Assembly: GCA_026874595.1 (NCBI GenBank)
Contig: CM049319.1
Span: 21,005,601-21,069,600, forward strand
Direction: 5' to 3'
Length of the DNA: 64,000 nt
From: Sipunculus nudus
Taxonomy: Eukaryota; Annelida; Sipuncula; Golfingiida; Sipunculidae
Below, in pieces: positions 23,805 through 36,235 of this stretch. Positions within the stretch are counted from its first letter, which is position 1. Every line of letters starts with the position of its first letter. The notes under the pieces are model-generated. The model was not told where the DNA came from. It ran no database searches and worked only from the letters and a program-made list of their open reading frames with translations. The position numbers and the translations under genes are program-made.

Positions 23805-25420
23805 CAGAATATGGGTAGTCGACAAGCCACTATGTGTATTCGCAGAAATCAGAGTGGGACGGGTGAAGTGAGGCATGGATTAAGTGGCAAGGGGAATAGA
23901 GCGTGGTGTGTTGCATATTAGCATGAATGTCTGCAGCTTAAACGTGAATGTAGGTGGTGCCACCTGTCATAAAATCGAGAAAATTGTCCAGGATGTATAA
24001 ACCTCCAAATTTCAGGTGGATAAGTCAAACCACTGCCGAGATATGAGTGATTTTATCCCAAGGCAGATCAACAGATGGATGCTGTGCATAAGTGGTTGCA
24101 GGTAGCGCCACCAGTTTTCATATAATGAAGAGCTATGTGAGATCTATACACATGCAAAATGTTGGCCTAATCGGTCAAACGGTTCCCAAGATATGAGCTT
24201 GGAAGTCTGCAGAGTAAATGTTAATGTAGGTGGCGACACCTGTCATAAAATCGAGAAAGCTGTCAAGGATGTAAAATACCTGCAAAATTTCAGGTGGATA
24301 AGTCAAACCACTGCTGAGATATGAGTGATTTTAACCTAAGGCAGATGAACAGATGGATGCTGTGCATAAATGGTTGCAGGTAGCACCACCAGTTTTGCCT
24401 ATGATGAAGAGCTATGTGAGATCTATACACATGCAAAATTTTGGCCTAGTCGGCCAAACGGTTCCCCAGATATGAGCTTGGATGTCTGCAGAGTAACTGT
24501 GAATGTAGGTGGCGCCACCTGTCTTAAAAACGAGAAACTTGTCTATGATGTATAAACCTGCAAAATTTCAGGTGGATAAGTCGAACCACTGCTGAGATAT
24601 GAGCGATTTTATCCCAAGGCAGGTGAACAGATAGACGCTGTGCACAGATGGTTGCAGGTGGCACCACCAGTTTTGTCTATGATGAAGAGCTATGTGAGAT
24701 CTATACACATGCAAAATTTTGGACTAATCGGTCAAACGGTTCCCCAGATATGAGTTTTGGTGTCTGCAGAGTAACTGTGAATGTAGGTGGTGCCACCTGT
24801 CATAAAATCGAGAAACCTGTCCATGATGTATAAACCTGCAAAATTTCAGGTGGATAAGTCAAACCACTGCTGAAATATGAGCGATTTTATCCCAAGGCAG
24901 ATGAACAGATAGACGCTGTGCATAAATGGTTGCAGGTGGCACCACCAGTATTGCGTATGATGAAGAGCTATGTAAGATCTATACACATGCAAAACTTTGG
25001 CCCAATCGGTCAAACGGTTCCCGAGATATGAGCTTGGCTGTCTGCAGGGTAAATGTGAATGTAGTTGGCGACACCTGTCATAAAATCGAGAAACCTGTCC
25101 AGGATGTATAAAACTGCAAAATTTCAGGTGGATAAGTCAAACCACTGCTGAGATGAGTAATATTATCCCAAGGCAGATGAACAGATGGACGCTGTGCAAA
25201 AATGGTTGCAGATGGCGCCACCATTTTTAGTGTATGTTATAAAGCTATCAAAGAGGTACATTTGTGCAAAATTTTTAGCCTGTTCGGTCAAACGGTTCCC
25301 GAGATATGTGGGTTTATGTGTGGAAACAGAAGCACAAATGGACACTGGGCAGCAAGGAAAGGTCAGAGGTCAAACAAAAATGAAGGCGCAGCAGTTCACA
25401 TGTGACATTATGATAAACCC
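23805..25420. repeat. 278-bp satellite array with shared outer flanks (second Helitron-like core)
   Basis: GTAGGTGGCGCCACCTGTC or variants occur at about 23950, 24226, 24505, 24783 and 25062, a period of 276-279 bp. Each unit also carries GAGATCTATACACATGCAAA and CGGTCAAACGGTTCC. The left flank (GGGTAGTCGACAAG) and right flank (AAACAGA-GCACAAATGGAC) are the same as in the insertion at 16293-17651. Periodic 61-codon frames arise from the repeat and are not genes. Confidence 0.9.
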
Positions 25421-25502
25421 GATTCGCTTAAAATGCAAACCAAGTTTTTTCAATCAGTTGAAAGATATAGTTCCAATAATCTGGGAATTCTGCATCTAAA
25501 CA

Positions 25503-25560
25503 TTGTGTCCAGACGTCTAGACGCTGTGTCTAGACGTCTAGTCACATTGTCTAGACACCC
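25503..25560. repeat. Short palindromic tandem (TAGACGTCTA)
   Basis: Two to three copies of a unit of about 24 bp, each with the palindrome AGACGTCT, followed by a C-tract. A partial third copy ends TCTAGACACC. Confidence 0.7.
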
Positions 25561-25859
25561 CCCCCCCCCGAGCCAGGTCAGTTGCCATGGTGATGTCTGG
25601 ACCCCCACCTGTTTGTACTGAGTGACCTCTTGACTTGGCTGCATGAAGTCAAATCTGTTTTCAAATACAGAAAGCCTTTTTCAATTGGCTACAATGCTTT
25701 TTAAAACTGTATTTACCCAATCTATTCTTATAAAACTGGCAGAACCCTACCATAGAATAATTCTTGTAAAGTTTAAACCAATCAGCTGAACAGTTTCATC
25801 ATAAATCAGTGTATAAGCTATAAGAGTTTAAAATTACATTTTCGCTTGTAAAAAACACA

Positions 25860-26365
25860 TCAATGTAGGTGGCGCCACCAATACCTCAAAATCAGATATG
25901 ACATATGTGACAAACATTGGTATAAAATTTGGTCATTATAGCTCTAGCCGTTTCTGAGATTTTAATTTTAGTGTGCTTTTTTGGACAGATGACTAAGTTC
26001 AACCTCCTGTAACTCGGCCAAAAATCTTTGAACTGGAACCATTCGAACAAACTTGAGAGAGATTGTTCCAGGGATCATTTCTGTGAAATATTGGACAATT
26101 TGGCTGGACAGTTTCAGAGAAGAAGATTTTTAAAGGTTTTTAAGCTTTTTCTCTATAAATTCTAAATTAATGCAGATACCCAATAATAAACTCCAGGGCA
26201 CCAAGTTTCTCATGTGACGAATTCTTAAAGTAATTTGGAGCTGCTAGCTCCGACAGTTTCTGACTTACAGCCATGGACGGCGGAAAGCCAGCCCTGGACG
26301 GCGGACGTCTGACGACGGACGGACGACGCTGCGCCATCGCATAAGCTTACAGGTTCGCTAAAAAA
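25860..26365. repeat. Interspersed repeat ending in GGACGGACGAC
   Basis: It starts with GTAGGTGGCGCCACCA, related to the 278-bp satellite palindrome, and ends with a GGACGGACGACGCTGCGCCA segment and CGCATAAGCTTACAGG. It has the look of a low-complexity-tailed interspersed repeat. No frame. Confidence 0.5.
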
Positions 26366-26429
26366 GGACAGACAGACTGGTAGAAAAACAAAGCTGATAA
26401 TATATGAAGTTTCAATTATTTCTTGATTT

Positions 26430-28640
26430 ATTTATAACTAGCTGATAAACCCGGTATACCGGGCTTTTTACCGGGGTTTGGGAGATATATTAACTGAGAT
26501 ATTGAATGTTGGCTCAATTTTTATTATTAAAGTTAAAAGAAAATATAGATTTTTAGTGGGATACTCTCGGATTTAGATATGTACAAATAATTTTTACTGT
26601 TATTTTTTGGCGCTGTGCTTGTGGCAAAAATCATATCCCGGTATGTTTACCTTGAAGACCTGGTCAGTGATAGTTTACATTGCGAACCGGAATGAGACGC
26701 GGAGGCATACAGTGTTTCGTTGAAATTTGACTGTTTTCTATCGTTGGTCGTATAAAGAATAGGTTGATGTGAGGAACACATGAAATTTTAATGAAATGTA
26801 CGTTGCAAGGAAACTGTTCCTGAAGAAGGAAACAGAAATATGCATACATCGAAAGTACCAGAAGCGGACCCAGCAGGACTCCGTGCAGTGGGTCCGTATC
26901 CAATTTTCAGCCACCGCAACCGTTTTTTCATCGTATCAGACAAATTTTTAGGCCTGAAACCCCCGACACCACCCCAGTCCTGTTCCTGAAACTGGGACCT
27001 TGAATAAGGTTTTGTCATTAATTCTCCTGGGTTGAACACTCCATTTCATAAAGCGAGAAACATGTGTTTTTCTCTTTTATTGACCACGCACGTGGGTCAA
27101 ATCCCTCATTGAAAGCAAGCGTTATTCATATGAACAATAGTCCTTTAGTGTTAGAGGTTAGGTGACCACGATGCACGCATTCCGGTGATTGCCGAAGGCA
27201 GTTCGGCTGTGCTCGGTAAAAAAACACGGAAAAATCACTCAAAATTATATGTATATTAAAAATTATTTATTTTCATATCGCCTATGTCACTACGGGGATA
27301 AAAACCTTTAAAATGATGTATGGCACAATATTGTAGACAACGCGGTTATAGAGAACACTGCGAACAAACGTGAACCGAATTCCTTTTATAAGTATTAGAT
27401 ATCAATTTTTTTAAAGTTTAACATCTGCATTAATACACAACTGAATATATAATTTGCTTTCAAATTTCAGACTAAAATAGCTTAATTCCAAACACTTACA
27501 GCATATGAAAGTTATTTCAACAGTGCTTATAGGAAAAATTTCATAATAAATATATATTTAAAGATAACGGAGAGATGATGGACAGAGCTGATCACTTTAT
27601 GTTCCATTCTCCTGAGGCAAGAATATGTTTTAATAAGATCTTAATTTTTTCTAATCCTTCTATTTTTTTTAAAATAAATTTTACACATTTGCAATAACAA
27701 CTAATGTCCCAGTGCACAGGAATCAATGGCAGCAGGGGGGAGGGGGAGATGGTAGGATTAAAAACACTTCTGCGTATACATATACAGGGCAATCAAAGCC
27801 TGATCTCCGATTATGCTGAGGCAGGAAAATAATGAACAAATATTTGTATTAGATCCTCATTTTTTTATCACATTAATTTTTTATTAAAAGTTTATATTTC
27901 TATACATTTCCAATATAACATATATATCTGAATATAAAAGTTTCTCATAATTCTAAATAGCATCATCATAAATCTCAAACTTGTCAGACAACACCACATC
28001 ATGCATACAAATGTTTATTTATTTTTTATCACAAAAATAAATTTGCAAAACAATAAATATCTAAAAATAATACTTGATAAAGATATCACAATTTTAAATT
28101 GTGCCTTTATTTATCCATTATTTGCTTCATATTTTATATATTTAAGCACACTGATGGGTTTAATTTTTGTTTAAATTATTTAAAAGAAAATTGGTTTCTT
28201 TAAAAATGCTAAATTAACACAACATGGCATCGTCTGGATACCACCTTGAATTACTTTTCAAGGAAAGTTTTTGTATATTGGAGTGGAAACAGCATTACAA
28301 TTAAGGAGTTACAGTGAAAACAATAACAATTACTGCATAACACTTGGTGGGTTGGGTTTGCGGGGGGGGGGGGGAATTCGAGTGGTGATATGAGAATAAA
28401 TGTACACCTGTCACAGTAGGAGATCTCCCCCAGTGACTGTAACAAATCAGAAACCCTGGCATAGCTGACTTCCAGTGACCTGGAGTGGGACCCTGCTTCG
28501 GGACAAAGCAATTGACTCGGTAGAGCCTCAAGAAAAAAAACAATATCTTCCCTAATTTTCAAGCTTTTATTTTCAATTTCAGATTTAAAAAAACTGAATA
28601 CATATGTGTACCTGCTGTGAAAATTTAATCAATAGTACTA
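26430..28640. other. AT-rich repeat-derived stretch, no gene
   Basis: A palindrome CCCGGTATACCGGG lies at 26450-26463. 26860-27045 contains a CGGACCC...CAGCCACCG repeat also seen at 35505-35715 and 57063-57260. 27580-28560 resembles the block before the minisatellite. A G-tract lies near 28361. Frames here are short and unrecognised. Confidence 0.45.
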
Positions 28641-29049
28641 ACATGAAAAAAAAGTGCCATGGTCAAATTTGGGCAAAATTTAAGGTACTGATTTTATCTT
28701 TATGCTAAAAACTTAAAAGATTTACAGATCTAATTTTGGGTAAACAATTGAATCTTAATTAAACAAAGTTTTACACTTGAGAAAATGGTCTCTAGTTTCA
28801 AACTTTTTTTTATGTTAAGTGAGTAAATATCTTTCCTGATTCTTAACAAAGTCCATTATGTTCGGGCCCATAACTTGGAGAAATTTTACTTAACGGGCTT
28901 AATTTCTGTCATGTATATAGGAAATATATTGGAGATTACTTCTTGTAAATATTAAAAAAGTGTGATAATAGGTTTTTAATGGAAATTTGAGGTTTCTCCT
29001 AAATATCTCGAAGTAACGAAGTCATATTGACCCAATTTACGGTATGGTA

Positions 29050-29152
29050 AATGGTTTTAAAACTTGCCAGTCTAACGGACGGACAGACGGACAGACGGAC
29101 GACGGACAATGAACCACGACTATAGCTCAGATGACTTACGGTCAGCTGAGCT
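29050..29152. repeat. GGACAGACGGACG-tailed interspersed repeat, copy 1
   Basis: GACGGACAGACGG runs followed by ACCACGACTATAGCTC, GATGACTTACGG and TCAGCTGAGCTAA. The same tail occurs at 32010-32110. It is probably the end of a dispersed element whose class I cannot tell. 28641-29049 and 29153-29924 hold no recognised gene. Confidence 0.6.
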
Positions 29153-29924
29153 AAAAATGATGCAAACAAGAACATGTTCCTGTTTCAATAAAACAAACGT
29201 ATCGTCCACCTACACACATGCAGGGTATATGTGTTTGGTTGCATTGATGTTAATCATATATGTGAGATTCGTTGCAAAATATGATTGATTAAAGTTATAT
29301 CAATCAATAAAATAAGAATGAAACGTCTGAGTATGGGTGGGCACCTACCTTGCCGCCATTTTTGCCGGTCTTGACGTCCTTCCTGCGCCCCCTTGTGGTG
29401 TAACCATTGGCCACTCCCGGAGTATTTTTTTTAACAATGCCGAGAACATGTTCGTGTTCCTTAAAAAAACGGTCTTTTTTTCATGATCAGAAGTAACAGT
29501 AGTAACATGTTCATGGGAAGAAATTACGCCACTCGTCGCGGTATAAATTCCAAGCATTTATACATGTATATGCTTTGGCACCTTTATAATACATGCACCT
29601 TAGAAAAAGAAAGACATTATTAGGGCTATGTCTTGTACATTTATATAAATATTCACATTATCACTGATAGAAAATTGTTAAGACCAATAATATTCCGTTA
29701 AAAAAATATCAAGTCAAAAAAATTCTTATTGATTTAGGCTTACATTCTAAAACACCACAGGATCATAACATATAAAGCTTTTTGTCAATTTAAGACCCAA
29801 CCTTGAATATTGAAGGTTTATATGCATCTTGAATGCTTGTACTACCAAAGAATATTTGTCAATTTGGAACATTTCAAGATACTTCCGGTGAAATAAATTT
29901 TAAACATGGATAGGCCCTGCAAGC

Positions 29925-30017
29925 AGGTATGTTGAACGGTCATTTTTGACGAACGGCCGCGTTTGCGACCCTGTTGGATTAATGGCCGTTCGTCAAAAAA
30001 GGGTTGTCAGCATACCT
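29925..30017. mobile_element. 93-bp MITE with perfect 9-bp target duplication
   Basis: CCTGCAAGC flanks it on both sides (29916-29924, 30018-30026). The ends read AGGTATGTTGA and, inverted, AGGTATGCTGA. The inner arms TTGACGAACGGCC and GGCCGTTCGTCAA pair perfectly, leaving a loop of about 25 nt. The 9-bp duplication fits Mutator-like or Merlin transposases acting in trans. Confidence 0.85.
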
Positions 30018-30026
30018 CCTGCAAGC

Positions 30027-30448
30027 GGATGGTTCAGAAAACTTTGTGAACTTTGTCAGTGGCGACATCTGTTGACCAAATGTGATGTAGCAAGAAACGA
30101 TTATGATCGATTATTATCAACGATCGGTCAGTTGAATGCAAACAATCTAATGATCAATTAATCGATGCCATAATCGTGAACAAAGTTTTGCACATAACAT
30201 ATGCTTTGTGACGAGGAAAGATACATTTTCATATCATTTATACGAGCAAACCCAAATGAATTAATACCGAAGTTTACATTAATATTATACACAAGTAAGT
30301 TGTTGAACTACTAGATCCTAGTCCTAGTCCTGGAGTAACATATATAGGCCTGTTTATCAGTTCAGACAATATAGGCCTACAGGACAATATTTGGTCGAAA
30401 ATGCCATACGCTTTGCCAACTGATTAATTCTGATTATCGGTGAGTAAG

Positions 30449-30491
<43 letters not shown>

Positions 30492-30822
30492 GTCAACCGA
30501 TTGTTAATGATGATGCTTGATCTCAAAAATATTTAAAGTAATGTAGACGTTTACTAGACGACCATATGAATTGTGATTCATACGGCATGATATTTAATAT
30601 TTCCATGCTTCAAAACAGTGTGGCCACCATCTTATTAATGAGACAAAAATATATATTGTACCAAGTACAACAAAACAATATTTTTTTATTGCTGTGTTAC
30701 CGCATACTTTTATATAACAAAATTTCTCAGTGGCGTCAATTTGTCTTCAAGGGGGGGGGGGGGAAGACTCGCAATTTTTTTTCAAACACACACCCTAACA
30801 CACTGAATATCCATATATTATA

Positions 30823-30861
<39 letters not shown>

Positions 30862-32448
30862 TGATTATATATATAAGCTATATATATACCTTTTTTATTG
30901 TCTTTCTGAAACATTTAAATATATTACAATTAAGTTCAAATATATAAACATAACATTGTCCTTCGTGTCACAGAATTCACTGTCATATAATTACCGTTTG
31001 TCATTGGACTGGGTCTATTTTAAAGAAGATGACTTGTTTGCACTTGTTCGACATATGGTAATTCTCATTTATGCTGATAAGGCAAAGCTGGATAATATCA
31101 CCATATTTTATTGAATCTTGTACACATTAGCTCGAAAGAATTGCAAAACTAATTTTGTTTTGTGCATTTCATTGCTTTCAGCTTTGCCCGGCACTTTTGC
31201 GACATGCCGACACGCGGCCTCTGAACGGCCTCTTTCCGGTTCCGGCCATACGAAACCTAGGTAAATGTGAAAACTTGTGAAAGAAAATCCGTCAAAATCA
31301 AGATACATCTCAGTCATCTCATGACATGGGCCATTAAAAAAGCAGATATAATAAAAACAGAGTTGATTATATGGTGTATGCCTCAAAAGAATTCTGTCAC
31401 AATTGAAATAATCGGACTTTAAGCCGACAGTGTCGGTGAAAATGGTGGCAGGTATCTTGCACCTCATGAACTGTCACTTTAGCAGTTAGATTTGTTCACT
31501 TGATATCAAGTGAAAACCGTTTAAGCGGCTGGACAGCGTTATACCTCAAGTCAGATTCATTCTCACCAATAAAATAATACACTTCAAGTATCACATCAAA
31601 ACAGTCCCGTACGATTTTTGTCTTTCCTTATTCCACATTTGGTCGGAAAACGCAGGGGCATGAACAGAGCTTTTGGCAGTATTAATACTGTTACTAATAT
31701 GTCAATTTTGGGTCCGTATTAATACTGTTACTAATATGTCAATTTTGGGTCCCTGGGCTGTAATATGGATGTACTGTAGGTGTTGACTGGGATCCGATTT
31801 ATCACGAGTTCTGGCATATTTATTAGTATCGCCTGTTGGTCATTTATTGATTTAATTATTCATTGCAGACTGCAGAGATAACACTCATTTATTTATGACA
31901 GGTAATCTCTCATTTCGTGTACGTAATTACTTTTAAGTCATACTGTTCGTGTACTCATATGCCGAATTTCAGATTAGTAGGTCCATCGGTTCTAAAACGT
32001 GGTACTTTAACGGCCGGACAGACGGACGGACGGCACGACGGACGGACGGCCCGCCGACCGACGAAGGACCACGACTAAAGCTCCGATGACTTATAATCAG
32101 CTGAGCTAATTTTAGTCAATATATAATATTATGCATGTATTAATATACTATTTTTTCTCTTTTTATCTACTCTCTACTTGATGAACGTTCAAGGTGACGA
32201 TGTGCTGCCGCCATAACTGGATATAGTAAACAACTTACTTATGGATATTTTACTTATTCATAATAAATAAACATGTTTTTAAAAATACTGCTTTATTTTA
32301 CATAGTATATACGCTATATTTTATAAAGACCTTATATCATTTTTTTTTTATTTTTCCGTCTAAAACTACTGTATGTTTGAACAGTCAGATGTCAACATCT
32401 CTCACGAGTGGTATAAACCACTTAAAATCTAGAGAGACACCTTACTTA

Positions 32449-32491
<43 letters not shown>

Positions 32492-34333
32492 AATATATAA
32501 AATACAAACTTAATTGGCTGGTCAAATGAAATGTGGTCATATTTTTTTATATTGGTAAAATGTTAGGATGTTGATGTTAGGATTAAATATTGAAAAAAAA
32601 AGTTCATTATGATTTAAGTAAAATATTCAAATGAGGTCACATGATGTGATTAAATATATAAATAATAATAACAAAAATAAAGCATGTAATAATGTATTAA
32701 TAAATATGAAATGTGATCGCAACATGTCCAAATAAAAAAAAATAAAAGTTCATACATATGGATAAAGACATTGGATCAACATGGTCCCGTGTTTGTCCCG
32801 CGCCTGATTCGATTTTAAGTCACTCGTATAGGGGGGGGGGGGCTCATCTGATTGTCCTTACATACAGCAGTCTAACATGAAAAAAATAAGATAAATGACA
32901 TGTCTTACATGTAGTCTCTATACTCGATCTGTCCGCAAAAAATGACTGCTAATTACTCAATCTATATTTGTTTGACATATAAAACGTACATAGAGAAAAA
33001 GCTGAATAGAGCAAGAGTTAACGTGATGAGTCGAATACATTCATGGACGACAGTTGTTTACGTTTGACTGCACGACGTCGTCAACTGGTATAAAATTTAC
33101 GGAAATAATGATGTTTAGAGGTAAATTGTCTCTCCATCTATGCATGAAAAGATATATTGACTGTTATTTTTGTAAGATGTCATCTTTTGTTTTACATGAT
33201 ATATATGTACATTACTCTTGATTCATGACGTCGGCTTAGAACGTCTTGGCACGACGTAATTTTGGGTATTTTCAGCAAACTGCCCTTTTCGACAGTTTTA
33301 GGCAAAATACAATAATTTTCTTTATTCAAATGTGGTCACGCTTTTTTGTGAAAGACAAAAATAAGGGTCCGTTACAGCTATTGAAAGTACTTACACAATG
33401 TATTCTTCCGTTTTCGTGCTGGTGTTCTAGAGGCTCCGTTGAGGGGAGTTATATTTTGGTAAGAACCAGGTGTGTTTTGAGGTTCCCAAGACGAATCGGT
33501 TGAAAGATTCGAAGTATGGTTTCATTTTAGGCGTGTCAATAAATAGATCTTCGAACGAACATGTTAAACGATAGCTTTGATCGATGTGTACAGGTCAAAA
33601 ATTATAACTGTACCCATAAATTTAAAGTAGGAACGATTTTTGCTTCAGTAGGTTTTTATGGAAATGTAAACCAGTAAATATTGAATATATCATGTCCATA
33701 TGATTAGAATAGATGAGATGAGAAATAATTGGCAAGAAAGTGTTGAAAACAGCACTTTAATTGTAGCAATTACTAACAAGGACGTGGTGAAAACAGCACT
33801 TTAATGGTAGCAGACATTTCCTATTTCGCTGGGCAGTGGTAGACACGCATATATGTATGTGCATTTACTGTTTACACACACAAGCACAAACTCATATATA
33901 TATATATATAGATGAATTAAATACAAAAAATACATTCCTGGAACTACCCGCAGGTTTCGTGCACACCGCATGGCACTCATGAGGTGACCAAGTTGTGTTA
34001 GTTTGTGTGTATTCATGTTCGTGAGCGTGTGTGAGATTATTTACGGTTGACTGGTTGACTTGGCATGTGTTAAGGTTTTATCTTCGTTTATTGAGGATTG
34101 GCATTCTTTTGTACGTCATGAATTGTCCTTATCCTGTTTGCATAGGGAACATCCATTAGCCATTGTTGCGATAGTTAGATTAGCGATAATGGACTAAATA
34201 GTACTGTGTAAGGTGCCTTGTCGTTTGAGTTCTCATATTGCTCGTAGGGGTTTCTTGTGGTTTGAAAAGCTGATTTTAAAAGTGCTTCCTTGGTTTCCGA
34301 TTAATGAGAGTGTCCCGTTGTTTGATGTTATTT
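30027..34333. other. Gene-free stretch with microsatellites and a 37-bp tandem pair
   Basis: TA/GA tracts lie at 30449-30492, 30826-30860 and 32451-32489, a G-tract at about 30751 and another near 32831. A 37-bp unit (GTATTAATACTGTTACTAAT...) is duplicated at 31678-31751. Frames such as 31108-31467 and 33246-33503 have no recognisable motif. Confidence 0.5.
31990..32110. repeat. GGACGGACGG-tailed interspersed repeat, copy 2
   Basis: Same tail as 29050-29152: a GGACGG run, then ACCACGACTAAAGCTC, GATGACTTATAA and TCAGCTGAGCTAA. Both copies have the same orientation. Confidence 0.6.
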
Positions 34334-34870
34334 CAGCATTGTAAACAAGCAATCAACTGCTTTTCTTCCATCAAAGACAAAAAAAAATCAACGTTCATGC
34401 TATTCAACATAGCCGAATGTTATCCTTCCATTTCTGAAGATTTGCTGTTATAAAGTCTGACTTGGTCTCAACAATACTGTTCCATATCTGAACTCGAACT
34501 AAACGCTGTACTCCACTGCAGAAAGTCGCTGTTGTTCCTGTTGTTCCACAACAACAGGCCCTGGGCAAACATAAACAACTCCTTGACATTTGACATTACA
34601 ATGAGCAATTTTGACGGGGCAGAAATCAGCCAAAATGTAGGGCTCCCCACACTACACACGCTCAGTGAAACAATCCTCTCAAGTAACATAGGACTATACC
34701 GGGACGACGGATTAGCCGTACTCAAGAGAATGACAGGCCGAGCAGCAGACAGACTCATAGAACAAAAATAACCTCAGACCTCAAGTTTCTTGGCATCCAG
34801 ATAACAGCCGAGTCCAACCTAAATACAGTTAATTACCTTAACGTTACCTTCAACCTGAAGAAAAACTTAT
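34334..34870 (+). pseudogene. Decayed reverse transcriptase fragment (YRDDG-type invertebrate family)
   Basis: The first frame reads CFSSIKDKKKSTFMLFNIAE, then CYPSISEDLL, and hits a stop. A second segment reads PWANINNSLTFDITM, FDGAEI and GLYRDDGLAVLKRM. After a frameshift near 34765 it continues as FLGIQITAESN and NYLNVTFNLKKNLYKP. This order corresponds to palm motif A (F-x-I-x-E-x-YPSIS) through the YxDD motif C. I recognise the pattern from an invertebrate reverse-transcriptase family but cannot name it exactly. At least one stop and one frameshift make it non-functional. A shorter relic of the same region is at 56585-56760. Confidence 0.75.
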
Positions 34871-35806
34871 ACAAGCCGTAGAGAAAACCCTTTGTATAGT
34901 GTCATAAATATTCTAAAAAATGTAACTGCCAAAATGAGGTTGCCAACCCTTTGTGCAGTGTCATAAATATTCTAAACATTGAAACTGTCAAAGTGCGGCT
35001 GCCAATCCATGACATTAGCCATGTCACTTGGCCACGTGGTTCAGGCCAACATAAGGTTGCAAAATAATGTGGTTGGCTTTATATTCGCTGGGTTAATTTT
35101 TATCGAGATTTTCGAAGTTTAAGTGTTTCGCGAGGGTTTCACTTTCGGAACCTGGAAATATAAGAAACGTACACAAATAAACAATTATTATATAACGCAA
35201 ATCAAAGTAATTGAAATATTGAACTTCAACGGAGTTGAAATACTTGTTCATTTGAGATAATTTAAAAGATCTGATATCATTTATAATAGCAATCTTTGAA
35301 CATACAAAGACCTATTATAACTAATGTTAAATATCAATCATTTACCTTTGGACTTGCCTTACACTATGGGGCTCTTTTTTACGGAAGGTTTGGTTTTCGT
35401 GATAATTCCCCTTTCGCAAATATTGCTAATATATTTAATTTATTTAATTTTAAAACCCTCCCGAAGAAAAAGGCAACTTCAGTTGATAGATGTTGGTTTC
35501 TAGAAGCGGACCCTTGGTTGGGGTCCATTGTGTCAGGATCCAGCTTTCAGCCACCGTAACTTTTATTTTAGGGGTCCAAACCAATTGGTACGATTGGTAC
35601 GACCTGGAAGCCCCCCCCCCCCCCCCATTCCGGACCTAGGTATATTTTCTAAGTTTGTCATGAATCCTCCTGAGTTAGAACCATCCTTTCCCTAAATCCT
35701 GGATCTGCCCTTGGGTGTTTTTTTTAAGTTTTATATCTCATATTAAGCCTCTGGCCCCTCAACAGCTTCAGTGGACACCTCATGATGGAACAGACTATAG
35801 TAACTT
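34715..35806. repeat. Segmental duplication copy 2, left part
   Basis: It aligns with about 56585-57355 of copy 3, starting inside the reverse transcriptase relic. It includes a tandem pair (34890-34990, GTGTCATAAATATTCTAAA) and the CAGCCACCGTAACTTTTATTTT repeat. It stops exactly where family T copy B is inserted, and resumes at 44667. Confidence 0.85.
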
Positions 35807-35969
35807 TAGTGTAGGGGCATATGTAGCAAATTCGTCCTGAGTAAATTTTGTTTGTAAAAATGTGACACCCCATGCATTTTTGTTCTTCACCATTTTATGA
35901 AGCCTTAAAAACATGGTGCCAATTTTTTTATTCAGTTTTGACATGTCTTTCAGCTTGTATTTTAATAGT

Positions 35970-36035
35970 ATTTCTATCCACTCATCCAGCACTTTAAGAT
36001 CAACCGAGAATGCGCATGCGCAGTGGAAGCGTCAT
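35970..36035. repeat. DIRS left terminal inverted repeat
   Basis: It begins ATTTCTATCCACTCATCCAG and includes GAGAATGCGCATGCGC. Its first 40 bp are found perfectly inverted at 40681-40720, and its inner part is inverted in 40859-40925 with few mismatches. Confidence 0.9.
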
Positions 36036-36235
36036 TGCGTAGCCATCTTTGGAAGTGTAAAGAAGCAAACAAGTACTACTAATTTTAATCAAGCGCCATC
36101 GGCGGTTATTTCTATAGTTTTCCATAAAGAGTGTTCGCATGCGTCGACTGACGCCACAGATCGCTTGACAGAAGTGACTTTAAAGACGGAAGAACGGCTC
36201 TTACCAATTGGAAAGGCCGCTCAAATTTGTTCGTC

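Noticed and set aside
24370-25111. Three 61-codon frames of near-identical sequence, 278 bp apart
   Set aside because: They are by-products of the 278-bp satellite; the spacing equals the DNA period and no domain is visible.
29105-29152. tRNA-like A-box in TATAGCTCAGATGACTTA
   Set aside because: No matching B box at the right distance and no cloverleaf. The motif belongs to a dispersed repeat tail.
31108-31467. 119-codon minus-strand frame as a possible exon
   Set aside because: No motif, no paralogue in the window, and length is compatible with chance.
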